DNA of 8,212 nt from an uncultured Chlorobiaceae bacterium (GCA_903917955.1 CAIXCO010000287.1:1-8212); one strand, 5' to 3'. Positions 1 to 7,017 are shown, counted from the first letter of the stretch. The notes: generated from the sequence alone by a model not told the origin. Numbers and translations: made by a program.

Positions 1-1
1 C

Positions 2-3000
2 ACCCATGAATGGTGTGCAGAAGGCATTGAACCAGCAATCGACAAACTGAAAAAGATTGAAACAAGCAACTTTCCCTGGTGGATGGAGCAGATTAGAAAC
101 AATCACATCATTCATCTTCCCCGAATCACCGATATGGAGAAAGAAGCATCGGCGGAAAAAGAGATCCTTGAATCGCAGAATATAAAATCACTGATTGTCA
201 TTCCACTTGTCGCAGGCTCACTCTCTTTCGGCTATATCGGTTTTGATGCTGTAACACAAGAGCGAGAGTGGCATCCTGAAACTGTTTCCATCCTGAAGCT
301 TGCCGGAGGCATCATTGCCAACGCACTGCAACGCAAGACTATTGAACATTTTATTCAAGCGGAACTTGATCTTGCCATCAAACTCAACCGATCATCCTCT
401 GTCAAGGAAACCCTGGAAACCTGCCTTCAGGCTGCCATTGTTGCCTCCGGGCTGGATTGCGGAGGAATTTATCTGGTCAACCGCCACGATGAAACAATCT
501 CTCTTACCATGCATGAAGGGTTACCGCAATCATTCGTCGATCATTCAGAATTATACAGCTTCGACTCCGAAAATGCCCGACTGATTTTGCAAGGAAAACC
601 AATTTATCACCGCTTTAACGAACTTGGTCTGAAAAACAACACCAGACTCGATACTGAACAACTGAGGGCCATTGCGATTCTCCCGATAACCTATCGCGGA
701 GAGGTTATAGCCTGTCTCAACGTCGCTTCGCACTCGCTGACCCAGGTGCCTGAATTTTCCCGAAAAGGGCTTGAAACCATTACCTCACATATCGGCTCAG
801 CCATCATGCAGGCTCGTCAGGAAGAGGCAATTGCTGAAGCAAAAAGCAACCTTGAATCGCTCTTCGACACCATTGACGACTTGCTCTTCATTGTTAACAT
901 GGAGGGTAATGTCATTCACGCAAACGCCGCTGTCGGAAAAAAGCTGGCCTACCCTGCAAAAGCGATCCTCAATAAACATGTACTCGAGTTTCACCCCGAA
1001 GAGCAATGGGACAAGGCAAGAGAAAATATTGAAGGGATGCTTGCCGGAACCGAAAGCTCTTGTTTTGTCCCGTTAAAAACCAGTTCCGGAAAACTCATAC
1101 CTGTCGAAACAAAAATTACAAAGGGACTCTGGAATAACAAGCCTGTCCTGTTCGGAATCAGCCGCGATTTTTCGGAGCGGATACTTTCGGAAAAATCTTT
1201 GCGGGAGAGCGAAAAACGGTTCAGGGAGTTGACCGAACTCTTGCCGCTCCCCCTCTTTGAGACTGATGTAAAAGGCGTTGTGACCTATGCCAACGCAAAA
1301 AGCTTCGAAGTTTTCGGCTACACACCCGAGATCACCAGCAAAAAAGTCTTTGCCATTAATTTCTGTATTCCCCAGGATACCGAAAAAGCACGACTCCATT
1401 TTGAGTCCATAAAAAAAAGGCAGCATGTTTCAGAGGAATACACAGCACTCAGAAAAGATGGAACGACCTTCCCCGCTCAGCTCTATAGTTTGCCGATCAT
1501 TGAGAAGGGCCTGGTCAGCGGAATTCGAGGGCTCGTCGTTGATCTTACCGAACTGAAAAAAGCGGAAGAGGTACTGAGAAGCAGTGAAGTTCAAAAAAGG
1601 ATTATCGAGGAGTTTCATGCACTGATCGACAACATTCCGGGAGCGGTTTATCAAACGAGTAAAGAGGGAAAAACCACAATACTTTCGGTCATCAGTGATT
1701 TTCTGACTGATTATACCAACGAGGAGTTTGAACGTGAACTCTTTGAAACTGGCAAAATAATTCATCCGGAAGAACGTGATATGGTTTTTGAGTCGAACAA
1801 GCATCTGAAATCGTCCAGAACATCACAAAACCTTCTTTACCGCATCATCACAAAAGACGGCTCCGTCAGATGGCTCGAAGATCGAAAAACCTCCGTTTTT
1901 TCACCAAGAGGAAAATTCACCGGGATCGACGGTATTCTGTTTGACGTCACAGAACGCATCATGGCACAAAAAGAGCACCAGATGCTCGAAACAAATCTCC
2001 GAAGAACACAGCGTCTTGAAACCATCGGTACGCTTGCGGGCGGTATCGCACATGATTTCAATAATATCCTGACACCAATCCTTGGCTATGCTGAAATGGG
2101 AGTGCTCAGCGAGGACTCAAATGCGTTCCAGCAAGAATATTTCACTGAAATTTTCAAAGCTGCTGAGCGAGCAAAACATCTTGTTGCACAAATCCTTACC
2201 TTCAGCAAGGTACAGGAGAGTTCCCTCGATACGGTCAGTGTTCAGGAGGTTATTGATGAAGCAATGAAACTTCTCCGTCCTTCAATACCATCGACAATCA
2301 CCATTGAAAAGCGACTCGACAACTCCTGCCGCAGCATACTTGCCGATTCTTCGCAAATCCATCAGGTCATTGTCAATCTCTGCACCAATGCATTCCATGC
2401 AATGGAAGAGTCGGGCGGCCTGCTGACGATTCAACTCCAGGAGATCATTGCTGGCAACAGCCTGAAAAAAAAGCTCCCGAAGCTGCATGCAAAGAGCTAT
2501 GTGAAGCTCAGCATTTCCGATACAGGAACAGGAATGGATGAGAGCACCATAGAGCATATTTTTGAACCATTCTTTACCACCAAAGCCGTCGATAAAGGAA
2601 GCGGTCTCGGCCTTTCCGTTGTCCACGGTATTGTCACCAGCTTTAACGGAGAAATTGTTGTTAAGAGCAGTCTAAAAGCCGGAACAACCTTTAATGTCTA
2701 TCTTCCAGTCGTCGACAAACAAGCTGAAACTACACTACTCGTAACAGAAACCCTTATAAAGGGATCTGGGAGCATTCTCTTTGTTGACGACGAGCCGGCT
2801 GTACTCCGAATGATGACAATAATGATTACAAAACTCGGCTTCAAAATCCAGGCAATGATCTCACCCCTGCAAGCTCTTGAACTCTTTCGGCAGAACCCCG
2901 AGCGCTTCGACCTTCTCATCACCGACCTGACCATGCCGGAGATGACCGGCATTGAACTTTCCGAAAAGCTGCACGAAACAAAACCGAACCTTCCAGTGAT

Positions 3001-3142
3001 TCTGATGACTGGCTATGAAAAAGATATCAAGCATACCAACTCTCCCTGCGAGTATGGAATCTGCCAATTCCTGAAAAAACCGGTGACCATGACACAAATA
3101 GCCACAGCAATCAACGAAACACTTTTTGAAACCCATATCTAA
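2..3142 (+). CDS. Hybrid sensor histidine kinase, GAF-GAF-PAS-PAS-PAS-HisKA-HATPase-REC (5' end outside window)
   Basis: Signal-sensing autokinase that phosphorylates its own histidine and passes the phosphate to its C-terminal receiver. The frame is open from base 2, before the first ATG at 83. The upstream residues (HEWCAEGI, PWWMEQIR) are typical GAF sequence, so the gene begins left of the window. Numbering the 1046 visible residues from base 2: end of a GAF domain (1-112), second GAF (about 119-267), PAS (285-392), PAS (407-524), PAS with PAC-like tail (535-656), H box HDFNNIL with phospho-accepting His684, N box with Asn792 and Asn796, G1 box DTGTG from Asp840, F box FEPFFTTK 854-861, G2 box GSGLGL 866-871. 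The receiver has the acidic pair Asp929/Asp930, phospho-acceptor Asp975 and Lys1026. All catalytic boxes are intact. No transmembrane segment is visible, so a cytoplasmic sensor is likely unless the missing N-terminus carries one. Ligands cannot be inferred. Confidence 0.95.
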   Translation, partial: THEWCAEGIEPAIDKLKKIETSNFPWWMEQIRNNHIIHLPRITDMEKEASAEKEILESQNIKSLIVIPLVAGSLSFGYIGFDAVTQEREWHPETVSILKLAGGIIANALQRKTIEHFIQAELDLAIKLNRSSSVKETLETCLQAAIVASGLDCGGIYLVNRHDETISLTMHEGLPQSFVDHSELYSFDSENARLILQGKPIYHRFNELGLKNNTRLDTEQLRAIAILPITYRGEVIACLNVASHSLTQVPEFSRKGLETITSHIGSAIMQARQEEAIAEAKSNLESLFDTIDDLLFIVNMEGNVIHANAAVGKKLAYPAKAILNKHVLEFHPEEQWDKARENIEGMLAGTESSCFVPLKTSSGKLIPVETKITKGLWNNKPVLFGISRDFSERILSEKSLRESEKRFRELTELLPLPLFETDVKGVVTYANAKSFEVFGYTPEITSKKVFAINFCIPQDTEKARLHFESIKKRQHVSEEYTALRKDGTTFPAQLYSLPIIEKGLVSGIRGLVVDLTELKKAEEVLRSSEVQKRIIEEFHALIDNIPGAVYQTSKEGKTTILSVISDFLTDYTNEEFERELFETGKIIHPEERDMVFESNKHLKSSRTSQNLLYRIITKDGSVRWLEDRKTSVFSPRGKFTGIDGILFDVTERIMAQKEHQMLETNLRRTQRLETIGTLAGGIAHDFNNILTPILGYAEMGVLSEDSNAFQQEYFTEIFKAAERAKHLVAQILTFSKVQESSLDTVSVQEVIDEAMKLLRPSIPSTITIEKRLDNSCRSILADSSQIHQVIVNLCTNAFHAMEESGGLLTIQLQEIIAGNSLKKKLPKLHAKSYVKLSISDTGTGMDESTIEHIFEPFFTTKAVDKGSGLGLSVVHGIVTSFNGEIVVKSSLKAGTTFNVYLPVVDKQAETTLLVTETLIKGSGSILFVDDEPAVLRMMTIMITKLGFKIQAMISPLQALELFRQNPERFDLLITDLTMPEMTGIELSEKLHETKPNLPVILMTGYEKDIKHTNSPCEYGICQFLKKPVTMTQIATAINETLFETHI

Positions 3143-3154
3143 CCAGCCACTCTT

Positions 3155-3514
3155 ATGAAAATCCTTGTTATCGACGATGACGCCGCCGTCAGAAAATTTA
3201 TCAGCATGACACTGCAAAGAAAAAAATACAACGTTATTGAAGCTGAGAATGGCGAAAGCTGTCTCCAGCTTTTGAAAGAGCACCGCGACATTTCCGTGAT
3301 GATTACCGACCTCATTATGCCTGAAAAGGATGGAATTGAAACCATTATCGAAGTTCGGCAGCAGTTCCCGGCAATAAAAATCATTGCAATTTCCGGTGGC
3401 GGAAAAGTAAGCCCGGAAAACTACCTCGTCATAGCCGATGCTCTTGGAGCAAACACCACCCTGAGAAAACCCTTCAGCGGCCAGGAACTGATTCAAGCCA
3501 TTGAGAATCTGTAA
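3155..3514 (+). CDS. Stand-alone CheY-like response regulator receiver
   Basis: Single-domain receiver of 119 residues, the usual CheY length, with no output domain. The acidic pocket Asp7/Asp8 lies in the motif ILVIDDD. The phospho-acceptor is Asp52 in ITDLIMP, the switch Ser80 follows IIAI, and Lys105 sits in the RKP motif. The pocket is therefore complete and phosphorylation is expected. It starts 12 bases after the hybrid kinase stop codon on the same strand. No clear Shine-Dalgarno sequence precedes the ATG, which suggests translational coupling to the kinase. The likely role is phosphate acceptor or relay partner for the upstream kinase, acting through protein contact; the target is unknown. 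The loop after Ser80 (GGGKVSPENY) is Gly-rich and differs from classical CheY. Confidence 0.93.
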   Translation: MKILVIDDDAAVRKFISMTLQRKKYNVIEAENGESCLQLLKEHRDISVMITDLIMPEKDGIETIIEVRQQFPAIKIIAISGGGKVSPENYLVIADALGANTTLRKPFSGQELIQAIENL

Positions 3515-3553
3515 CCAAAATCGCCGAGGGGCAACGTGCGGGTGCTGAATACT

Positions 3554-4258
3554 CTATTCTGGAAGCAAATCATAGCAGCGTTCAAGAGTTGACTGCACCT
3601 CTTCACGCTCATTGATCACTTCAAAGGTTTTGTTTTTAGCCTTTTCAACCCAGAGAGAGCACACAAGAAGCTCTGCAACATCCGAGCGGTTGATCCAGCC
3701 GCTCCACAACCTGTCGCCACTTTCAACATGAAGCTTATGGAGCAGAGGTTCTCCATTCTTCAACCCGCCAGGCCTGACGATGGTAAATGAGAGTGCCAGC
3801 GATGAAAACACCTGCCTCAGATGCTCCTCAGCTTCCCATTTTTTCAGCAATACAGCTCCAAAAAGATTCAACGGATGATACCACCGTGTAACCCCAAGTG
3901 AACTGACAAGCCCGAAATGCCTCACCCCCGCTTTGGCTGCCTCATCAACAAGCCGCTTCACCCCATCCCGATCAACATCGGCTGGCGAAGACTCTCCTGA
4001 GTATGAGCTGGAACCAATCGCAGAAAGAACTGCGTCACACCCCCGTACCGCAAGAGCAATATCCTCACTGCTTTGTATCCTGCCAGTCACAATTTCAACG
4101 CTCCCACCAAAGAGAGTGAACGCCTTATCGGCCTGCCTTGAAAAAACTCTTACTGCTATACCGTAATGGAGTAAACGCTTCACCACCCACTGCCCTGTCC
4201 TGCCCGTCGCACCGACCACAAGAACCTTTCCTGCATAAACCCCTTTACTCTTTATCAT
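3554..4258 (-). CDS. NAD(P)-binding Rossmann protein, NmrA-like / atypical SDR
   Basis: About 234 residues forming one Rossmann domain. Numbering from the ATG at 4258, the dinucleotide-binding motif GATGRTG lies at 16-22 directly after the first beta strand (KVLVV). A basic residue after strand two (VFSRQ, Arg41) favours NADP(H). The strand ending VLSAIGSS, the strand ending LVSSLG, the motif TIVRPGGL and the late INRSDVA motif are all typical of NmrA-like and Tic62-like atypical SDRs. The classical YxxxK catalytic pair is not evident, so it may be a redox sensor, chaperone or reductase; the substrate cannot be read. An in-frame GTG at 4264 would add two residues. I prefer ATG 4258 because GGGGTG lies just upstream of it. 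It converges on the receiver gene and diverges from the pentapeptide gene. Confidence 0.88.
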   Translation of the reverse strand: MIKSKGVYAGKVLVVGATGRTGQWVVKRLLHYGIAVRVFSRQADKAFTLFGGSVEIVTGRIQSSEDIALAVRGCDAVLSAIGSSSYSGESSPADVDRDGVKRLVDEAAKAGVRHFGLVSSLGVTRWYHPLNLFGAVLLKKWEAEEHLRQVFSSLALSFTIVRPGGLKNGEPLLHKLHVESGDRLWSGWINRSDVAELLVCSLWVEKAKNKTFEVINEREEVQSTLERCYDLLPE

Positions 4259-4352
4259 ACACACCCCGGAAAAATTAAAAACAACTTATTTTTTAATAAT
4301 ACATTACCATATAAACCAGTTCTGAGCACAAGAAAGTTTCTTTCCAGAGCTG

Positions 4353-4382
4353 AATTTTCATTACTTTTTGAGAATGAAAATT
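4353..4382. repeat. Perfect 10-bp inverted repeat with 10-bp spacer, possible operator
   Basis: The left arm AATTTTCATT (4353-4362) is exactly complementary to the right arm AATGAAAATT (4373-4382), separated by ten bases (4363-4372). The arm centres are 20 bp apart, about two helical turns, as expected for a dimeric regulator binding one face of the DNA. It sits in the spacer between the divergent NmrA-like and pentapeptide genes. A smaller repeat, GAAAG-3-CTTTC, lies at 4332-4344. The alternative reading is an RNA hairpin in the pentapeptide leader. AT-rich sequence makes chance occurrence more likely, so the function is uncertain. Confidence 0.5.
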
Positions 4383-4436
4383 TACCGAGTAAAGTGTCAA
4401 AAGAGAGTTTGCGGGTCAACAATCATCAACAACGTC

Positions 4437-5651
4437 ATGAAACAGATAGAGCACAAGGTAGTCGCCCTTTTTCTTGGTTTGGCACTCTCAACCTGCCAGA
4501 CGGCATTCGCATACGATCCAGAAGCGCTCAGCACGTTGAAAAAAAATGTTTTAGAATGGAATTCCATGCGCGTTGCTAAACCCGGAGAAACATTCGACCT
4601 CGAAGAGGCGGAACTTGAAGATGCCAACCTGACAGGAGCTGACCTCAGCACAACGGTTTTAATCAGTGCGGAGCTCAGCGGTTCCACGCTCGACCAGGCT
4701 GACCTGAAAGGAGCAAACCTTACGATGGCTTTAATCAAAAAAGCCAATCTCAAAAAAACTGACCTGTCAGGCGCCTGCCTTGTCAAAGCAAATCTTCATG
4801 GATCATTCATGAAAGGAGCAAAATTTACAGGAGCAGACCTTCAAGAGGCCAATCTGCGGTGGGCAGTGGCTGAAAATGCAGACTTTTCGAAAGCAAACCT
4901 GAACAACGCCACTCTTTTCGAAGCAAATCTTGCGGGCGCCAACCTGTGTGGAGCCAACCTGTTGGGGGCCTTCTTTATTCAACAAGCAAATCTCAACGGA
5001 GCAACACTCTCAAACAATACCATCCTGCCATCAGGTGAAAAAGCTACCTCTCAATGGAGTACACTGCACAACGCACAATTTGTCAGGGAAGCCGAAAGCG
5101 GGCCAACAAGCTATACACCACCTCTTCCTGCAGGAGTTTCTGTGCATGAAAAGAGCAGCGCAACCCTCAATGAGAGAGCCACTGGAAAACCCATAATCGA
5201 CAAAAAAAAGCAAAAGAAAATTTCCGGCAAATCGAATTTTGAAAATGGCTCCCTCAACAATGCCGACATGGCCGGAGCAGATCTCCGCAATGCCAATTTT
5301 CATAGAGCAGACCTGAAATCTGCACGTTTGCGGGGCGCAAACCTCCAGAGTGCAAACCTCGACCGAGCATTTCTCAAAGGTGCCGATCTCAGCAAGAGCA
5401 ATCTCTCTAATGCCCTTCTCTACAGGGCAACGCTTAGCGATGCAAACCTGAGTGATGCAAATCTTGAAAAAGCCTCCCTCTTTGAGGCTGATCTTGAAGG
5501 GGCAGACTTGACCGGAGCAAACCTGAAAGAGGCCAACATCACTGATGCCAATTTTAATAACGCAATCCTCTCGTCACGAACCATTCTCCCGTCAGGACAA
5601 CAGGCCACATCAAGTTGGGCAACCCTTAGAGGAGCTAAATTCAGGGATTGA
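4437..5651 (+). CDS. Exported two-block pentapeptide-repeat protein
   Basis: 404 residues if begun at ATG 4437. Residues 1-25 form a Sec-type signal peptide: Lys2, Lys7, then a hydrophobic core (VVALFLGLALS) and a probable cleavage site after AFA. A cap segment (26-50, with EWN then MRV) resembles the WNxWR-like caps that start other pentapeptide helices. Block 1 runs about 51-195 and block 2 about 266-380, both of A(D/N)LXX units that fold into a right-handed quadrilateral beta-helix. Each block ends in a 21-residue motif beginning TILPSG. A 51-residue Pro- and Lys-rich linker (216-266, including KKKQKK) separates them. The frame stays open upstream to TTG 4368 and ATG 4374, but those starts bury the signal peptide and overlap the inverted repeat. 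No start has a clear Shine-Dalgarno. The biochemical role is unknown; a periplasmic scaffold or binding surface is plausible. Confidence 0.9.
   Translation: MKQIEHKVVALFLGLALSTCQTAFAYDPEALSTLKKNVLEWNSMRVAKPGETFDLEEAELEDANLTGADLSTTVLISAELSGSTLDQADLKGANLTMALIKKANLKKTDLSGACLVKANLHGSFMKGAKFTGADLQEANLRWAVAENADFSKANLNNATLFEANLAGANLCGANLLGAFFIQQANLNGATLSNNTILPSGEKATSQWSTLHNAQFVREAESGPTSYTPPLPAGVSVHEKSSATLNERATGKPIIDKKKQKKISGKSNFENGSLNNADMAGADLRNANFHRADLKSARLRGANLQSANLDRAFLKGADLSKSNLSNALLYRATLSDANLSDANLEKASLFEADLEGADLTGANLKEANITDANFNNAILSSRTILPSGQQATSSWATLRGAKFRD
4587..5021 (+). repeat. Pentapeptide repeat block 1
   Basis: In the precursor numbered from ATG 4437, residues 51-180 are about 26 consecutive five-residue units in unbroken register, each ending in Leu, Phe, Met, Ile or rarely Ala (for example TGADL, KGANL, FEANL, AGANL). 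One extra residue, Ile181, then shifts the register, and a few more units (QQANL, NGATL) lead into the first cap. At four units per turn this gives about 6.5 coils. The DNA shows matching 15-base periodicity with recurring GCAAACCT-like codon strings. Confidence 0.92.
5019..5081 (+). repeat. Cap motif copy 1 (21 codons) closing block 1
   Basis: Encodes residues 195-215, beginning TILPSG, with ATS in the middle, a single Trp, then TL and a final A-x-F. It shares 14 of 21 residues, with no gaps, with the motif at 5580-5642. Similar ILPDG...W endings are familiar from other bacterial pentapeptide proteins, where they cover the end of the helix. The Trp and the hydrophobic residues probably cap the exposed core. 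Confidence 0.8.
5232..5576 (+). repeat. Pentapeptide repeat block 2
   Basis: Residues 266-380 contain 23 in-register units with central Leu, Phe, Met or Ile (for example ADLRN, ANLQS, ADLEG, ANLKE), roughly 5.75 coils at four units per turn. The register does not break inside this block, unlike block 1. It ends in the second cap motif. Confidence 0.92.
5580..5642 (+). repeat. Cap motif copy 2 (21 codons) closing block 2
   Basis: Encodes residues 382-402, beginning TILPSG and ending A-K-F, followed by only two residues before the stop. It has the same length and spacing as the copy at 5019-5081. This supports an origin of the protein by duplication of a whole repeat-plus-cap module. Confidence 0.8.
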
Positions 5652-5726
5652 AGCAGAAGTAACCCTCGGAGGATGGAATTTGCAGCTCACGCTACGCCTT
5701 GCGACCCGGCACTCGGGCCAGACCGT

Positions 5727-6020
5727 TCACAACACTTCGTTCAAACAGAGAAAGCGCTTACGATAGAAGAGGTGCTGAAAGGGATGAGCTTTGGTAATAT
5801 TGGGATCGCTGGCCTGGAGCTTGTTTTTTTTGCCTGTCCTGGTAACCACATCCAAAGTTCCGTCATCATTGACCTTGTCGACTGTCCAAAATTTGTCGAC
5901 CACATAATGATAGGCCTCCCCGTGCTCAAGAGGATAAACCTGCTTCGCTCTCGGACCCGGATGGAATGAGCTTTTCCGCTTGTGATAGATAATCTTGTCT
6001 CCAACTCTGAACTGTATCAT
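5727..6020 (-). CDS. Small basic conserved hypothetical protein
   Basis: 97 residues. I cannot assign a function. The N-terminus (VGDKIIYHKRK) looks like a short beta strand leading into a basic loop with HPGPRAK. A central stretch (YHYVVDKFWTVDKVNDDGTLDVVTRTGKK, residues about 38-66, listed here only as a region) alternates hydrophobic and polar residues as in a small beta barrel. The C-terminal part is basic (LFYRKRF). The composition resembles a conserved uncharacterised bacterial family that I recall only by its pattern (VVDKFW, DGT, TRTGK, DPN, YRKRF). There is no signal peptide, membrane segment or cysteine cluster. A nucleic-acid-binding role would fit the charge but is inference. The ATG at 6020 is supported by a purine-rich ribosome binding site. 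The gene lies downstream of the HTH-PAS gene on the same strand, 179 bases away, and converges on the pentapeptide gene. Confidence 0.82.
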   Translation of the reverse strand: MIQFRVGDKIIYHKRKSSFHPGPRAKQVYPLEHGEAYHYVVDKFWTVDKVNDDGTLDVVTRTGKKNKLQASDPNITKAHPFQHLFYRKRFLCLNEVL

Positions 6021-6034
6021 CCCCTTCCCTTTCC
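6021..6034 (-). promoter_or_regulatory. Ribosome binding site for the 97-residue protein
   Basis: On the minus strand the bases just before the ATG read GGAAAGGGAAGGGG, a purine run containing AAGGGA and GAAGG cores at usable distance. This makes ATG 6020 the best start and argues that this frame is real rather than a shadow. Confidence 0.6.
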
Positions 6035-6050
6035 GGTTGCATCACCAGAC

Positions 6051-6077
6051 GTTATAATTTACTTTTACCTATCACAA
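6051..6077 (-). promoter_or_regulatory. Possible sigma-70-type promoter for the 97-residue protein
   Basis: On the minus strand TTGTGA (6077-6072) and TATAAC (6056-6051) are 15 bases apart, slightly short of the preferred 17. This places a start site about 25-30 bases before the ATG. The rest of the spacer (6078-6199) is AT-rich, and I see no clear terminator or further element in it. Confidence 0.3.
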
Positions 6078-6199
6078 TTAGTACGCACAAGATACAAACA
6101 AAGATAAAACGAACAAATTATTTCAGGGATCGCCCCACTCAAAGTCCCTTACCTCCAAAGCACAACAGCATATCAAACCAAAAAAGTGCACAAAATCGG

Positions 6200-6886
6200 C
6201 TAACTGCCTGACCGTCTCAAAATCATGGTATACTCTCTCAAATCAGACATCGACCGGCATTTTATATAGAGACACCACTCTACAGCCATATACGTGCCTT
6301 CACCGTCTTTAAATCTCGAATGAAACGTCACAATATCATCCTCCTGCCACTGTCGCTGTAATGTACTCTTCACAAGCGCATAATCATCGAGATGTATCAG
6401 GGAGTCCAGTCTCGCCCCTGACAAGGCATTGGGTTCATACCCCAAAAAAGTTTCAAGCGATCCCGTCATATCAACGAAGTGCTCCGAAGGGTCAATAAAT
6501 GCGTAAGCCTCAATGACCGGCTTGTACCTCTCTGCGCCACTGTCAACATTCAGATGTACCTGGCGAAACAAGTTGTCGATATCCATACGGGAGCGAGAAA
6601 ATGCCATAGCATTACCAAGCGAAGCCAACGGAGAATCTTTCAACTGACCACTCTGCAACCACTGTATATCCGCACCGTCGTTTTTGAGCCTCTCAAGCAT
6701 TTTTTTGCCGGGACGGCATTTTCCCTGAAGATAGGGTGTCATCTGCGCCGGGTATTTTATCCCGACGGTTTTGCAAAACGAATTGATTGAGCCATGCTTT
6801 TGCAAAATATACTCCCTGAGCCTTTGACTGAATCCAGTATTTGACGGCATAGAAAAGTGCAGTTCGTTGATCATTAACAATGACAT
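6200..6886 (-). CDS. HTH-PAS one-component transcriptional regulator
   Basis: 228 residues. The N-terminal part (about 19-80) matches the XRE/phage-repressor helix-turn-helix pattern: RLREYILQKHGSINSF, then a helix over GIKYPAQMTPYLQGK, then MLERLKNDGADIQWLQSG. The tail of this pattern is typical of small CI-like repressors of this kind. The C-terminal part (about 125-226) is a PAS_3-like fold: FVDMTGSLETFLGYEP, then IHLDD (His165), then the strands FHSRFKDGEG and YMAVEWCLYIK. No kinase, protease (S24) or receiver domain follows, so sensing and DNA binding are in one cytoplasmic protein. The ligand and target genes are unknown; autoregulation would be normal. Start choice is uncertain: ATG 6886 lacks a Shine-Dalgarno, and ATGs at 6874 and 6850 also leave the HTH whole. 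Confidence 0.85.
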   Translation of the reverse strand: MSLLMINELHFSMPSNTGFSQRLREYILQKHGSINSFCKTVGIKYPAQMTPYLQGKCRPGKKMLERLKNDGADIQWLQSGQLKDSPLASLGNAMAFSRSRMDIDNLFRQVHLNVDSGAERYKPVIEAYAFIDPSEHFVDMTGSLETFLGYEPNALSGARLDSLIHLDDYALVKSTLQRQWQEDDIVTFHSRFKDGEGTYMAVEWCLYIKCRSMSDLREYTMILRRSGS

Positions 6887-6941
6887 TCAAGAAAAAACAA
6901 ATCACTCATGAATTCACAAGCTACAGACTACCACGTAAATA

Positions 6942-6970
6942 TATATAGTACATATACGACTGTTTTGCAA
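6942..6970 (-). promoter_or_regulatory. Probable sigma-70-type promoter of the HTH-PAS gene
   Basis: On the minus strand TTGCAA (6970-6965) and TATATA (6947-6942) are separated by exactly 17 bases. This predicts transcription starting near 6935 and a leader of about 50 bases before ATG 6886. Both hexamers match the consensus at four of six positions. The spacer and -10 region are TA-rich alternating sequence, so other placements of the -10 hexamer are possible. Confidence 0.45.
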
Positions 6971-6995
6971 CACATAAAACCCGACGCAGCAGCCT

Positions 6996-7012
6996 GCACA
7001 TCTTGTTTGTGC
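6996..7012 (-). terminator. Weak stem-loop just after the TerC gene
   Basis: GCACA and TGTGC form a 5-bp stem around a 7-base loop, six to twenty-two bases past the TerC stop codon at 7018. No run of T follows on the minus strand, so it is not a standard intrinsic terminator. It may mark the 3' end of the Kup-TerC transcript or be chance. Confidence 0.2.
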
Positions 7013-7017
7013 CATTA

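Noticed and set aside
2861..3496. 211-codon open frame on the minus strand across the kinase receiver and stand-alone receiver
   Set aside because: It runs antisense to two receiver domains with intact motifs, and its translation has no recognisable domain. It is a shadow of the coding strand.
3515..3553. Possible terminator between the convergent receiver and NmrA-like genes
   Set aside because: No stem longer than three or four base pairs and no T-run on either strand.
4437..4511. Lipoprotein signal at Cys20 of the pentapeptide protein
   Set aside because: The residue before the cysteine is Thr (LSTC), which is poor for a lipobox; the AFA site fits ordinary signal peptidase better.
4397..4786. 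129-codon minus-strand frame opposite the pentapeptide gene
   Set aside because: The 15-base periodicity of the repeats keeps other frames open; the translation is low-complexity and shifted.
4587..5576. Tandem repeats considered as a CRISPR array or minisatellite
   Set aside because: The 15-base period is fully explained by pentapeptide codons in one open frame; there are no identical repeats with unique spacers.
5673..5969. 98-codon plus-strand frame with GGAGG just before its ATG
   Set aside because: GGAGG abuts the ATG with no spacing, and the frame is antisense to the 97-residue protein, which has better motifs and a better ribosome binding site.
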